64,000 nt of DNA from DATARH01 sp036268425 (GTDB lineage: Bacteria > Pseudomonadota > Alphaproteobacteria > ATCC43930 > CGMCC-115725): NCBI GenBank assembly GCA_036268425.1, contig DATAUE010000057.1, forward strand, positions 62,001-126,000, in the 5' to 3' direction. Made by a program: the position numbers and the translations under genes. Under the pieces are notes generated by a model. The model saw only the letters and a program-made list of their open reading frames with translations. It did no database searches and was not told the origin of the DNA. Below are positions 32,535 to 42,050 of the stretch, piece after piece; the first letter of the stretch is position 1, and every line of letters starts with the position of its first letter.

Positions 32535-34493
32535 TCAATCGGCCGCCGCGACTCGCGGCAGCGCCGCGGCATCGATCGGCGCCGTCAACATCGCGCGATA
32601 TTCGGCAGCACGGTCCTGAAACAGGCCCTGCCACAATTCCAGGCTCAGCAAACCCCAGAGCTTGCGTGAAAAGCGTCCGGCGCTGTCGATATTGGCCAGC
32701 ACCGCCTTGGCATTCAGAAATGGCCGCTGCAATGCCTTGCTGCTGCGGAACGTGTCCTGCACATATTCGTTCAGTTCGCCGGCGAACCACTCCTTGAGCG
32801 GCACCGGAAAGCCCATCTTGTCGCGCCGCTCGGCGATCGCCGGCGGCAATTCGTGGCCGTAGGCCAGCTTCAGCAGGTGTTTCATGCGCCCACCGGCGAA
32901 TTTTACATCGGCGGGTACGGTCGCGAGAAACTCGATGAGCGGATGGTCCAGCAGCGGCACCCGGCTTTCGAGGCCATGCGCCATGCTCATACGGTCTTCG
33001 ACTTGCAACAGGGCCGGCAGCAGGCACTTGAAGTCGAAATGCGTCATCTTGTCGAAATAGGCTTCCTTGTGGACATTGTCCTGGCTGTTGAAGATTGCCT
33101 GGAACGAGTCGAACACTTGCCCTTTGTCGAGCGACGCCCAGTCGATTTCCTCGCTGATATCGGTCGAACGGTCGATCAGCCGGAAATACCGCGCATCAAG
33201 GCCGCCGAACAGCCCTTCGCGCCAGAACTCGGTAATCAGCGGCTTGTATTCGCGCAACAGACCGAGATTGGGCACGATCGATTCGATCGTGACGACGAAA
33301 TTGCCGTTCTTGTATGTGCCGTCGAGCGCCGCCTTGATGCATTGCTCGAAATAGGCGAGGAGGTAGCGCGCGTAGCCGCCGAAAATCTCGTCGCCTCCCT
33401 GGCCGCCGAGCACCACTTTGACATGCTGCGCGGCAAGCTCCGACACCATGAATTGCGGAAACGAGCCGGGGCCGGCCACCGGGAAGTCGAGGTGGTAGAT
33501 CACATCGGCGATGTGGTCGCGGAAATCGCCGGCGGTGATATCGACGGTGTGCAGCCGCGCCCCGGCTCGATCCACCGCCGCCTGGGCAAAACCGCTCTCG
33601 TCATAGCCGGGAAATTCGGTGAAGCGCCCGTGAAAACAATCCGCCATGCCGCGCTCGGTCTTGCCGGCGAGGATGGCGATCAGGCTGGAATCGACGCCGC
33701 CGGAGACATAGGCGCCGACCGGCACGTCGCTGCGCAAGTGGACATCGACGGTGTCGTCGAGCAACTCGGTCAACCGGCGCTCGAAATAGCGCTCGTTGTG
33801 CTCGAAATCGATGGTGTAGCGCACATCCCAATAGCGCCAGACCCGGACCTGGCCGTTCTCGACCGCCAAGGCATGACCGGGCATCAACTGCTTGATGCCG
33901 CGAAACAGCGTTGCTTCGCCGAGTGAATACTGAAATGTCAGATATTCGGCGAGCGCGCCGGCATCGGTCGCGATATCAGGCAGAAACGGCAGCAGCGCCT
34001 TTGCCTCGGACGCAAAGACAAAGAGGTTGCCGATCGTCGCGTAATAAAGCGGCTTTATGCCAAAGCGGTCGCGGGCGCAGAACAGCGAGCGTCCCCGCTC
34101 GTCCCACAGCGCAAAGGCAAACATGCCGCGCAGATGGTCGACGCAATCGCGACCATGCCGGGCATAGGCGGCGAGGATGCATTCGGTGTCGGACTCTGAG
34201 CGGAACGGCCACGAACCGCGCAACGCCTGCCGCAATTCAAGATAGTTATAGATTTCGCCGTTAAAGGTGATCGCGCTGGGGCCGGCCGCCAGCATCGGCT
34301 GGCGTGCCCCGTCGCTCAGATCGATAATCGCGAGGCGGCGATGCGCAAGGCCCGCATCACCCTGCGGCGAGGTCCAAGCGCCGTTGCCGTCGGGGCCGCG
34401 ATGCGCGATCAGGCGGTCGAGCACGGTCAGCGCCGTGTCGATCCGCGGCACCGGCGTGCCGTCCAGCGAAACAATACCCGCGATACCACACAT
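32535..34493 (-). CDS. asnB: Asparagine-synthetase-like amidotransferase (first copy)
   Basis: Glutamine-dependent amidotransferase of 652 residues. Cys2 is the N-terminal nucleophile of the glutaminase domain (MCGIAGIVSL; AHRGPDGNG at 30-38; TFNGEIYNYLEL). The synthetase domain has the ATP pyrophosphatase loop VSGGVDSSL at about 263-271 and GGQGGDEIFGGYARY. In a polysaccharide locus such proteins are thought to amidate the carboxylate of a uronic acid, as proposed for Bordetella WbmE and Pseudomonas WbpS, not to make asparagine. A second copy lies at 36945-38843. The last about 30 residues have no obvious counterpart in AsnB. Confidence 0.88.
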   Translation of the reverse strand: MCGIAGIVSLDGTPVPRIDTALTVLDRLIAHRGPDGNGAWTSPQGDAGLAHRRLAIIDLSDGARQPMLAAGPSAITFNGEIYNYLELRQALRGSWPFRSESDTECILAAYARHGRDCVDHLRGMFAFALWDERGRSLFCARDRFGIKPLYYATIGNLFVFASEAKALLPFLPDIATDAGALAEYLTFQYSLGEATLFRGIKQLMPGHALAVENGQVRVWRYWDVRYTIDFEHNERYFERRLTELLDDTVDVHLRSDVPVGAYVSGGVDSSLIAILAGKTERGMADCFHGRFTEFPGYDESGFAQAAVDRAGARLHTVDITAGDFRDHIADVIYHLDFPVAGPGSFPQFMVSELAAQHVKVVLGGQGGDEIFGGYARYLLAYFEQCIKAALDGTYKNGNFVVTIESIVPNLGLLREYKPLITEFWREGLFGGLDARYFRLIDRSTDISEEIDWASLDKGQVFDSFQAIFNSQDNVHKEAYFDKMTHFDFKCLLPALLQVEDRMSMAHGLESRVPLLDHPLIEFLATVPADVKFAGGRMKHLLKLAYGHELPPAIAERRDKMGFPVPLKEWFAGELNEYVQDTFRSSKALQRPFLNAKAVLANIDSAGRFSRKLWGLLSLELWQGLFQDRAAEYRAMLTAPIDAAALPRVAAAD

Positions 34494-34505
34494 GCTAAAT
34501 CACAC

Positions 34506-35690
34506 TCACGCGCCGGCGGCCAGCGGGCGCGCCACAAGCCGCTCGCGCAGGAAACGGCCGCACCGGATCATCGGGCGCTCGATCGTGCGGTGAATGGCCA
34601 GACACATCAAAAGATTCGCCACCAGAATGCCCCACCAGGGCGCGCCGTAAATGACAAGTGTATATGTCAGCGGCGCATGCAGCGCATAAAGACCGTATCC
34701 AGCCCGGCCAATCAGCGCAACCGCACCCCAACCCTTTAATTCGTCCTGGTCGAGCGCCCGAATCAGCACCCCGATGCCGATCGCAAAGACCAGTTTGCGC
34801 AACTCCGCAATCGCTATGCCGCCCGGCGGATGCCCCCACATCAGCAACGCTGTCAGCGCCGCCCAGGCAACCGCCAGCAGCCATAACCGGCGCCGGCACA
34901 TCGCGGCAAAGGCGGGGTTCACAAACGCCACACCGAGCCACCAGTACGGCACAAAGCCGATCAGGCTGCCATTCTGCCACCAGCCGTAAATGCCGGGGCT
35001 GACGCCCCACGCCAGGATCGCCACCGATGCCGCAAAAAGAAAACCGACGGCAACCCAGATCGCCGCCTCTCGCCGCGGCCACGCCAAACCGGCGAACGCC
35101 GCGGCGTAAATCACATACAGCACCACCTCGACCAACACGGTCGCGAGCGGCGCGTTACCGAGAAAACTGCACTCATACACACCGGGATAGAGCGCCGGAA
35201 GAAACAGCGCCTTGGCGGCGACGCAGGACGGGTTGATGTCGTGGGTTCCGCTCAGCATGGCGGCGAGCGACGGGGATTGTCGGCTCGCGACGACAAACCC
35301 GATCACCCCGGCGACGGTGGCCAGGTAATAGACCGGCATGATGCGAAAAAACCGGCGGAACGCATAGCCGGTCATCGCGCCGGCGCCCGGGCCGCGCAGC
35401 CCGGCGCGATGGATGCAGTAACCGCTCAGGACGATAAAGGCGAGGACACCGGGGTGCAGTTCGCCGACCGGCTGAAACAAATTCCCGGAAAAGCTCATCG
35501 TGGCGGCAAGCCAGCGCGGCACTGCCGCCGGCCCCTGCACCGCGACGCACCACGATACGAGATGCGTCAGCACGACCCACAGCGCCAGCAAGGCCCGCAA
35601 CACGTCGATGCCATCGGCGCGGTTGGTGCGCAGGGGATCAGCGGTAATGCCTGACGACACTGGCCAATTCTGTGCGCTACGCCCGGCCAT
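34506..35690 (-). CDS. Acyltransferase 3 family membrane protein (OafA/YrhL-like)
   Basis: Integral membrane O-acyltransferase of 394 residues with about ten helices. GIDVLRALLALWVVLTHLVS is the conserved helix 1 with Arg and His, followed by FIVLSGYCIHRAGLRG and GYAFRRFFRIMPVYYLATVAG. These enzymes acetylate or otherwise acylate exported glycans, lipopolysaccharide or exopolysaccharide. The ATG at 35690 overlaps the preceding glycosyltransferase stop by 14 bp. It follows in the same operon as two amidotransferases and several glycosyltransferases, so the target is probably the locus polysaccharide. Confidence 0.88.
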   Translation of the reverse strand: MAGRSAQNWPVSSGITADPLRTNRADGIDVLRALLALWVVLTHLVSWCVAVQGPAAVPRWLAATMSFSGNLFQPVGELHPGVLAFIVLSGYCIHRAGLRGPGAGAMTGYAFRRFFRIMPVYYLATVAGVIGFVVASRQSPSLAAMLSGTHDINPSCVAAKALFLPALYPGVYECSFLGNAPLATVLVEVVLYVIYAAAFAGLAWPRREAAIWVAVGFLFAASVAILAWGVSPGIYGWWQNGSLIGFVPYWWLGVAFVNPAFAAMCRRRLWLLAVAWAALTALLMWGHPPGGIAIAELRKLVFAIGIGVLIRALDQDELKGWGAVALIGRAGYGLYALHAPLTYTLVIYGAPWWGILVANLLMCLAIHRTIERPMIRCGRFLRERLVARPLAAGA

Positions 35691-36948
35691 AAAGCCCGTC
35701 GATCAGATGCCGCAGGCAGCGGGTTTCGGTTTCCCAGCGCAGCGTATCGGCAAGGGCGGCGACCGTGGGCCGCAACGCGGCGGCATGAGCGGCGCAGCGT
35801 AGGATCGCCTGCGCCAACTCGGACGGGTTGAGCCGCGGCAGGCATTCGCCGACCACCCGTCGGCCGATCGCCGCTTCGATTTCCGGCAAATAGGCCCGCA
35901 CCAGCGGCAGGCCGGCCGCCACGACCTGAAAGAACCCGTTGGGCAGCGCATAGCGGTAATTTTCGGAATAGGGCTCGTACAAAACGAGGCCGACATCGGC
36001 CGAACGGATCGCCGGCACGATCTCGCTCGGCGCCACGACATGGCCGAAATGCAACCGCGCTGTTACCGAGGCCGGGTGCGGCGCCGCGGCGACCGCCTCG
36101 TAGCCGCGCCCGAGAAACGCCAGGTGGAAATGCGGCGGCAGTTCCGCCAATGCGGCGATTGCGGCCTCCACCGCCATCCCCGCCTTGCAATTACCGACGA
36201 CGACGCAAAGGCAATCGTCGTGCGCCAAGCCGAGCGCGGTCCGCAAATCGGCTGGCGGTGTCCGGTCCTGCCGCTCGTCGTGGCAGTTGCGCACGACGAC
36301 CGGCCGCCGTCCACAGGCCTGTTCGATCAATCCCGCGACCCCGTCGCTGACCGTGACAACCGCGTCGGCGCCGGCAATGGCACGGTCTTCGAGCCGGTTG
36401 AACAGCGGGCGCAAGCGTTTGCGGTCGAATGGGCGCTGTTTTGCGTCAGGCTCGATGCCCCGGTAAAAATCATGCGCGTCATAGACGATCCGGGCGCCGA
36501 GCCGGGTCGCGACCGGCGCGACCGTCTCGTAAAACTCGAACGAATGCAGGTAATATAGCGCCGCCGACGGCAGTTGCCGTCGCGCCCGATAGCCATAGCG
36601 CCACCAGTAATCGCCGCGAAACCCGCCATAGAGCAGCCACTCGCCGGGTGCCCCCGCGCGGCCGTCGCGCAGCGCGCCGATAACCCGCCGCGCCCGACCG
36701 CTTCTGCTTGGCGGCGGCCCGGCGGAATTCGACCCGGCGGAATTCGACCCGGCGGAATTACCCAGCGACCGGACCTCGATTGCACCGTCCCAGAAATGCC
36801 GCGCGCTCGGCTTGCCTTCGACGACGATCGAGCGGTAGCCGGCCTCGGCGAGGCTTTGCGCGATGCGAAAGGTCCGGCTGTCGGCCTCCAAGGCGAGCGG
36901 CGTCAGCGATACCGCCGTGCGCGCCTCGTGCTCCGCTAGCGACGTCAC
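35677..36948 (-). CDS. Glycosyltransferase (GT-B, family 4-like), GTG start
   Basis: A 423-residue GT-B protein. The C-terminal donor domain contains IPAIRSADVGLVLYEPYSEN, YALPNGFFQVVAAGLPLV and RRVVGECLPRLNPSELAQAI. An N-terminal IVYDAHDFYRGIEPDAK segment is typical of GT4 acceptor domains. GTG at 36948 is nested in the stop of the upstream gene (ATG TGA / GTG ACG), indicating coupling. The protein has an N-terminal Asn-Ser-Ala-Gly-Ser repeat (two and a half copies) encoded by a 15-bp tandem array. Donor sugar unknown. Confidence 0.8.
   Translation of the reverse strand: MTSLAEHEARTAVSLTPLALEADSRTFRIAQSLAEAGYRSIVVEGKPSARHFWDGAIEVRSLGNSAGSNSAGSNSAGPPPSRSGRARRVIGALRDGRAGAPGEWLLYGGFRGDYWWRYGYRARRQLPSAALYYLHSFEFYETVAPVATRLGARIVYDAHDFYRGIEPDAKQRPFDRKRLRPLFNRLEDRAIAGADAVVTVSDGVAGLIEQACGRRPVVVRNCHDERQDRTPPADLRTALGLAHDDCLCVVVGNCKAGMAVEAAIAALAELPPHFHLAFLGRGYEAVAAAPHPASVTARLHFGHVVAPSEIVPAIRSADVGLVLYEPYSENYRYALPNGFFQVVAAGLPLVRAYLPEIEAAIGRRVVGECLPRLNPSELAQAILRCAAHAAALRPTVAALADTLRWETETRCLRHLIDGLYGRA
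36721..36760. repeat. Tandem 15-bp repeat inside a glycosyltransferase gene
   Basis: GGCGGAATTCGACCC at 36721-36735 and 36736-36750, with a partial copy at 36751-36760. It encodes a repeated NSAGS pentapeptide on the minus strand. The unit length is a multiple of three, so copy number can change without a frameshift. Confidence 0.9.
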
Positions 36949-38843
36949 ATCGCCACCCCGAACACCCGACCCCAGATGCCGAGGCTGACGATCCGCCACA
37001 GCGAGAAATCCACCGGCCGACGGCCTTCCAGCATGTCGGCGGCGTGCCCCTCCACCCCTTTGCGATTCAGCAATGTCGGGTAGAGCGCCAAGGTCTGGTC
37101 GATGCCGGCGCGCACCAATTCGCGCAGCGGCCCGCGAAACCATGCCTCTTCGGGTGTCGCAAAGCCCAGCTTGTCGCGGCGCTGTCGGACCGTTTCGGGC
37201 AGGATGCCGGCCATCGCACGCCGCAGCACGCGCTTGGTGTCGCCACCGACAATCTTGTGACGGTCGCCGAGGCCGATCGAAAATTCGACCAGGCGATGGT
37301 CGAGAAACGGCACGCGCGCCTCGATGCTGTGCGCCATGCTGTTGCGGTCTTCCCAGTGCAGCAGCATCGCGAGGTTCGAGGATTGCGTCAGCACGACGCA
37401 GAGATCACCGATGCCGGCAATCGGCGGCCGGCCGATATGCTGGCGCGCCGTCTCGAAGGCACTGCGGCCGAGATGATCCTGCATCGCCTCGCCGTTGAGC
37501 CACGGGTGCTGCACCAGCGTCTGGCGCTCGCGCCGCAGATGTCGCGCCAGCCCCTGCGGCAATACCGGCAGCAGCAGGGAGCGCGCCTGATCGGCAAACC
37601 GCACGCCATGCCACTTTTGCCGCTCTGCCATCGCGCGCGCCAGGGCCGCAAAGCGCCGCTGCTTGATCAGGCTGGCGTAGTGGTAGGCGAACGACCCGTG
37701 ATACCCGGCGAGCTGCTCGTCGGCGCCCTGTCCGTCGAGCATGACCTTGAGCCCGGCCTGCCGCGCCTCGGTAAAGACGCTCCATTGCGCAAAGATGCTG
37801 GTGCTGCCGTAAGGCTCGTCTTGATGCCACGTGATGCGCTCGGCTTCGGCAAAGGCATCGTCATAGCGCGGATAGCACCAATGCGGTGTGCTGTCGGTGC
37901 AATCGACGATCGCTTCCATAAACGGCCGTTCGTCGACGCTCTTTTCGTCATAGCAGGCGCTGATGCTGTGAACGTGGCCGCCGCCGTCAGCCGCCAGTTC
38001 CCTGGCCATCAGGCAGACGATCGACGAACTGTCCAGCCCACCCGACAGGCAGGTCCCGACCGGTACGTCCGAGCGCAGGTGCAGCCGCACCGCATCCGAC
38101 AATAGCGCGCCGAATTGCTGCGCCGCGTTGCGCTCGTCGAGATCGAGCGTTCCCGGTTCGAGAATGCGATACCAGCGATTGATCGGCAGGGCCTCGCCGG
38201 GATGCCAATGTTGCAGATCGAGGCGAACGCTGGTGCCGCCCTCAAGCTGGCGGATTTCCTCGAACATCGTCTCGCCGGTGTGATCCATGATCCCCGACGA
38301 CAGGAAATCGTAGACTCGCGCGACGTTGAGATGCCGGCCGATGCCGGGCAGCGCCAGAAGCTGCTTGATCTCGGAAGCAAACGCGACGCCTTGCGCGGTC
38401 GCCGCGACGTAAAGCGGCTTGATGCCGAACCGGTCGCGCACCGCGACGGCGGTCTGCGCCTGCCTGTCCCACAGGACGAACGAAAACATCCCGACGAGGC
38501 GGTCGAACGCCGCCTCGCCCCACTGCGCATAGGCTGCCAGCAATACTTCGGTATCGGATTGCGTTGTAAAAAAATGACCGGCCGCGGCCAGTTCTGCCCG
38601 CAATTCCAGATAGTTGTAGATTTCGCCGTTATAGACGATCCAGTAGCGTCCATCGGCATAGCTCATCGGCTGTGCGCCGGCATCCGACAGGTCGATGATG
38701 CTGAGCCGGCGATGCCCCAGCGCGACCGGTCCGGCATGGCTGTCGAACACCTGCCAGCCGCGCCCGTCAGGGCCGCGATGCGCGACGATGTCGATATAGG
38801 CGGGGTCGGGCGCAAACCCGAGCGAGAACCAGATGCCGCACAA
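36945..38843 (-). CDS. asnB: Asparagine-synthetase-like amidotransferase (second copy), TTG start
   Basis: A 632-residue paralogue of the product at 32535-34493. Its start is TTG at 38843, which places the nucleophilic Cys directly after it (MCGIWFSLG). Glutaminase motifs AHRGPDGRG and IVYNGEIYNYLEL and the pyrophosphatase loop LSGGLDSSS (about 266-274) are intact, with MLDGQGADEQLAGYH later. The two copies differ in the AsnB-type signatures (GGQGGDE versus DGQGADE), so they may act on different sugars or positions. It overlaps the following glycosyltransferase by 4 bp and starts 6 bp after the glycosyltransferase at 38850. Confidence 0.87.
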   Translation of the reverse strand: MCGIWFSLGFAPDPAYIDIVAHRGPDGRGWQVFDSHAGPVALGHRRLSIIDLSDAGAQPMSYADGRYWIVYNGEIYNYLELRAELAAAGHFFTTQSDTEVLLAAYAQWGEAAFDRLVGMFSFVLWDRQAQTAVAVRDRFGIKPLYVAATAQGVAFASEIKQLLALPGIGRHLNVARVYDFLSSGIMDHTGETMFEEIRQLEGGTSVRLDLQHWHPGEALPINRWYRILEPGTLDLDERNAAQQFGALLSDAVRLHLRSDVPVGTCLSGGLDSSSIVCLMARELAADGGGHVHSISACYDEKSVDERPFMEAIVDCTDSTPHWCYPRYDDAFAEAERITWHQDEPYGSTSIFAQWSVFTEARQAGLKVMLDGQGADEQLAGYHGSFAYHYASLIKQRRFAALARAMAERQKWHGVRFADQARSLLLPVLPQGLARHLRRERQTLVQHPWLNGEAMQDHLGRSAFETARQHIGRPPIAGIGDLCVVLTQSSNLAMLLHWEDRNSMAHSIEARVPFLDHRLVEFSIGLGDRHKIVGGDTKRVLRRAMAGILPETVRQRRDKLGFATPEEAWFRGPLRELVRAGIDQTLALYPTLLNRKGVEGHAADMLEGRRPVDFSLWRIVSLGIWGRVFGVAM

Positions 38844-38849
38844 AGCGTG

Positions 38850-40409
38850 CTACCCCTCGCCGCCGGCGCGGACGAGTACCGCGCTGTAGGCGTTGACCAG
38901 CCGCTCCGACTCGCGGTCCCAGCACAATTCGCGCGCCGCCGCCAAGGCGTTGCGCTTGTATTGGTCAATCTGTTCCGGCTGCAGCGCGTTGATCTGCTCG
39001 GCGATCGTCGCCGGGTCGATCCCGGGAAAGGTGACGCCGAGATCGTACTGCCGGATTAGCCGCGCCATTTCCGGCAGTTCGGTGGTGCACAGCGCCAGAC
39101 CGGCCATCGCATATTCAAAGAACTTGTTGGGTAGCGCGAACTGATTGTGCGGCGAATGGCCGGGCAGCGCAAAAAAGCCGATGTCGAATTCGGTTGCCTC
39201 GCGCACCAGCGCGGTCATCGGCACCGGCGGCACCAACTGAGCGCGCCCGCTGAGCCCACGTTCCTTGATCCGCTCGCGCAGCGCATCGAGAAACGCCGCG
39301 TCGCCCGGTCCGCGGATCGTCAAATCGAACTCCGGCCGCCACGCCGCCACGCTGTCGATCGCCGCCTCCAGTCCGCGGTTTGGCGCGACGATACCGTGAT
39401 AGAGCACCCGGATGCGATCGGGTGCGGTCGGCCGGAACGCGGCCTCCTCAAACGCCGGCATGTTGCGAATGACAAGGCTCGGGCGGGGCAGCCCATAAAG
39501 CCTGTCGAGACTTTCGGCGATCCCCGACGATACCGCCGACACGATTGCGGCGCCGCGCACAAACCGCTCTTCGATCGCACAGACGATCGGCCGCTGCGTC
39601 AACCGCCAGGTCAGGTTCTCGGCATATTCCTCGGTGGCGAATTCGTGGCTGTCATAGCCGTATGATCCGCCCTTTTCGCTGGCGAGCCGAGCCGCGATCG
39701 GTAGCATCGTCCAGTCATTCGCCAGCCAGATCGATGCGTCAACCGTCTCGGCGCAGGTATAGATGTCATTGAAATCGCGCGACATCTTCCAAAAGAGCTG
39801 ATCGGCGGCTTCTTCCGCGACGCGAGGGGGGGGCTTGAGGCGGGCGCCGAACGGCCGGGGGCGAAGCGATGCAGCGCGAAACCGTTGCCGCGCGGCAATT
39901 TGGACGACGGCGCCGCCAAACCGGACAAAATACTCGGAGCGCCCCCACACGATCTTCAGCACCGCTTCGAGGCGCGACCAGTTTTGGGCGCTGATCGGAA
40001 CATAGCGGTTGGCGTCCCGATAGGCCGTCAGCAGGCGGCTTTTGAGCGGCAGACGATCGGGCGTTGGCGCCACCGCTTGCCGTGGCACGTCGATGCGTTG
40101 CGGGTCGGCGTCGGCAATGGGTTCGGGAGGTGGCGGCGGTGGCAGGTCGTCGCGCGTCAGAACCGGCCAGTCCGGTGCGGAAGACCGGCCCCCCGGCACG
40201 CCAACCGCGACAACCTCCCAACCGGCTTTATGGAACGCATCGGCCTGTCGCCGCACTCGCGGGTCGTCGGCAATCGGGGAAAGCGCCAAAACGCAGATTT
40301 TTCGCGCAACGCTGGCGCCGCTCTCAGGCCGGAGGGCAAAACCGCGCAAATTTGCGTCGTCGGTACCAGGCATCGCGCCGGTACGCTGTAAGGAGCCAGA
40401 TTGGTTCAC
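38850..40409 (-). CDS. Glycosyltransferase family 4 protein
   Basis: A 519-residue GT4 enzyme. N-terminal KICVLALSPIADDPRVRRQAD and GWEVVAVGVPGG are the first Rossmann fold; SYGYDSHEFATEEYAENLT is the acceptor region; SLVIRNMPAFEE and RIRVLYHGIVAPNRGLEAA lead to the donor domain, ending with FALPNKFFEYAMAGLALCTTEL. A Pro-rich linker (LPPPPPPEPIADADPQ) sits near residue 90. The frame starts at GTG 40409, but ATG at MPGTDDANL is also possible. Donor and linkage unknown. Confidence 0.82.
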   Translation of the reverse strand: MNQSGSLQRTGAMPGTDDANLRGFALRPESGASVARKICVLALSPIADDPRVRRQADAFHKAGWEVVAVGVPGGRSSAPDWPVLTRDDLPPPPPPEPIADADPQRIDVPRQAVAPTPDRLPLKSRLLTAYRDANRYVPISAQNWSRLEAVLKIVWGRSEYFVRFGGAVVQIAARQRFRAASLRPRPFGARLKPPPRVAEEAADQLFWKMSRDFNDIYTCAETVDASIWLANDWTMLPIAARLASEKGGSYGYDSHEFATEEYAENLTWRLTQRPIVCAIEERFVRGAAIVSAVSSGIAESLDRLYGLPRPSLVIRNMPAFEEAAFRPTAPDRIRVLYHGIVAPNRGLEAAIDSVAAWRPEFDLTIRGPGDAAFLDALRERIKERGLSGRAQLVPPVPMTALVREATEFDIGFFALPGHSPHNQFALPNKFFEYAMAGLALCTTELPEMARLIRQYDLGVTFPGIDPATIAEQINALQPEQIDQYKRNALAAARELCWDRESERLVNAYSAVLVRAGGEG

Positions 40410-40476
40410 GCGACCTCTGCTTTGCGACCGGCAGACCGAGCGGTTCCCGGTAATCGGGACGCAACCCGTGGATAGT

Positions 40477-42018
40477 TCAAAGCCGGGTAACCAGCGCCAC
40501 CAGACGCGCTTTGAGGCGTCCGGCGATGCTCTCGGGAAAAAAGGCCAGCAAACCGCGCCCCAGCCGGCGCATGCCGGAACTCGTGAGCAGCCGACGCAAT
40601 GCCCCGGCAGATGGCGGGGCCGACGGCGCTGGCGTTAAGGGTATCGGCGCCGGTGCGGGCGTCGGGAAGACGGTCACCGGCTGCGGAACAACGGTCACCG
40701 GCGGCGGGATTGGGAGGGCGGCGCGCAATTCGGCGATGGCGCCGTTCAGCCGTTTGATTTCCCCCTCATAGGCGAGGTTCTGCCGCCGCAGTTCGCGATG
40801 AAAGAAAATCGCCGAGTGGCGTGGCGCCGGTGTCGGCACTTCCACAAAGCCAGGCAGCGCACCCGGGTTGTAGCCCTCGTCATGGCTGAATTCGCGGCGC
40901 GGCGCGCGCAGCTCGATCCCCAATTCGTCGCTCTTTCGCCTCACCGTGTCCTCGATCAACCGGCAGAACCGGCGATAGCTGAAATCACCGGAGGCGACCA
41001 GATGGCAATACGCCCGGTCCGCCATAGCGGTCAGATCGTCGGTGTCGTCAAGGCGGGCCAAGACGGCGTCGATGTTGGAAAAGTCCTTTTTCAGCTCGAT
41101 GTAATGTTCGTCGGGCACGATCGCTCCGGAATATCCGCCGGAATAGAGGATCAGCGGTGTGCGCATCGCCGCGGCTTCAAATATACGCGGCGAAATCTGG
41201 CCGAAATCATAATGCCGCTCGATCGGGTCGGTATAGCAGCGAAACTCCTCATAAGGCACCGGCGCGCCGCGCTCGGCCGCGAGTCGATCGTGGGTCGCCC
41301 TGACAGTGCCGTCAAAATCGAACACGTTGGAGCCGGATTCCGAGCCGAGATTGGTGCGGCACATCCCGATAAAATCATACCATGCCCGGCCGTAAAGGCG
41401 CTTGTCGTCGCTCCATTCGATGTCGTGCGGGATGCCGCGCTCAATGCAGATGTCGCGCATGCGGCGGCCGATCTCGAATTTCTCGAAACACAACTCGCCG
41501 TAATAAGCCGGCAACATGCGACAGCGATATCCGATTTCGATCGACCGTTCCTGCAGCGGAATCAGCTCTCGGCCGCTTCTCTCAAGGTCTTCCGGGACAT
41601 AGCCCGTCAATACGGTGATGAATTCGGTGTCGGGAAATTCCTGCTTCGGATAGATCGCCTCGATCGTATTGGGCGGCGCATTGGTGAATACGACATGATA
41701 GCCGATGGCCCTTATCCCGGCCTTCAGTTTGTTGGTGTGTTCGTATTCGTCCTGCACCGCCAGCAGCTTCAAGCCGCGAAACGACTTCATTTTTTGCAGG
41801 TAACTGTCGCTCACATAACCGTCGAACGGCAGGCGGGCGCAGTAGCTTTGAAAGACCGCGTCGAATTCGTTGAAATCGAAATCGAGTTCCGCGCCGTGCG
41901 TGACATGCACATAGCGCACATCGAAATCGACATAGCGGCAAATACTGTTGAGGTACTCCGCCGTCGTCGACACGAAATTCGACGCGTTGGAATAGGCGAC
42001 AAGCAGGCGACCGCGCAT
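40477..42018 (-). CDS. Glycosyltransferase-like protein with Pro/Thr-rich C-terminal region
   Basis: A 513-residue protein. The middle part has CRTNLGSESGSNVFDFDG and GQISPRIFEAAAMRTPLILYSGG, then YSGAIVPDEHYIELKKDF, which parallel GTIGTEAGTWYLE and SSRHFEAAATGTCQILV in the product at 28172-29383. It is therefore a GT-B-like relative of that family. Residues about 400-475 are Pro/Val/Thr-rich (IPPPVTVVPQPVTVFPTPAP), probably a flexible arm, followed by a basic C-terminus (LLTSSGMRRLGRGLLAF). The ATG at 42018 has GGAG upstream. No characterised homologue is recalled, so the call rests on fold-type motifs. Confidence 0.6.
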   Translation of the reverse strand: MRGRLLVAYSNASNFVSTTAEYLNSICRYVDFDVRYVHVTHGAELDFDFNEFDAVFQSYCARLPFDGYVSDSYLQKMKSFRGLKLLAVQDEYEHTNKLKAGIRAIGYHVVFTNAPPNTIEAIYPKQEFPDTEFITVLTGYVPEDLERSGRELIPLQERSIEIGYRCRMLPAYYGELCFEKFEIGRRMRDICIERGIPHDIEWSDDKRLYGRAWYDFIGMCRTNLGSESGSNVFDFDGTVRATHDRLAAERGAPVPYEEFRCYTDPIERHYDFGQISPRIFEAAAMRTPLILYSGGYSGAIVPDEHYIELKKDFSNIDAVLARLDDTDDLTAMADRAYCHLVASGDFSYRRFCRLIEDTVRRKSDELGIELRAPRREFSHDEGYNPGALPGFVEVPTPAPRHSAIFFHRELRRQNLAYEGEIKRLNGAIAELRAALPIPPPVTVVPQPVTVFPTPAPAPIPLTPAPSAPPSAGALRRLLTSSGMRRLGRGLLAFFPESIAGRLKARLVALVTRL

Positions 42019-42050
42019 TCTTAATATTCTCCGACCTTACCGCAGCATTC

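Noticed and set aside
36708..38105. 465-residue plus-strand frame in the polysaccharide locus
   Set aside because: Antisense to the second amidotransferase and to a glycosyltransferase start; Arg/Gln-rich without motifs.
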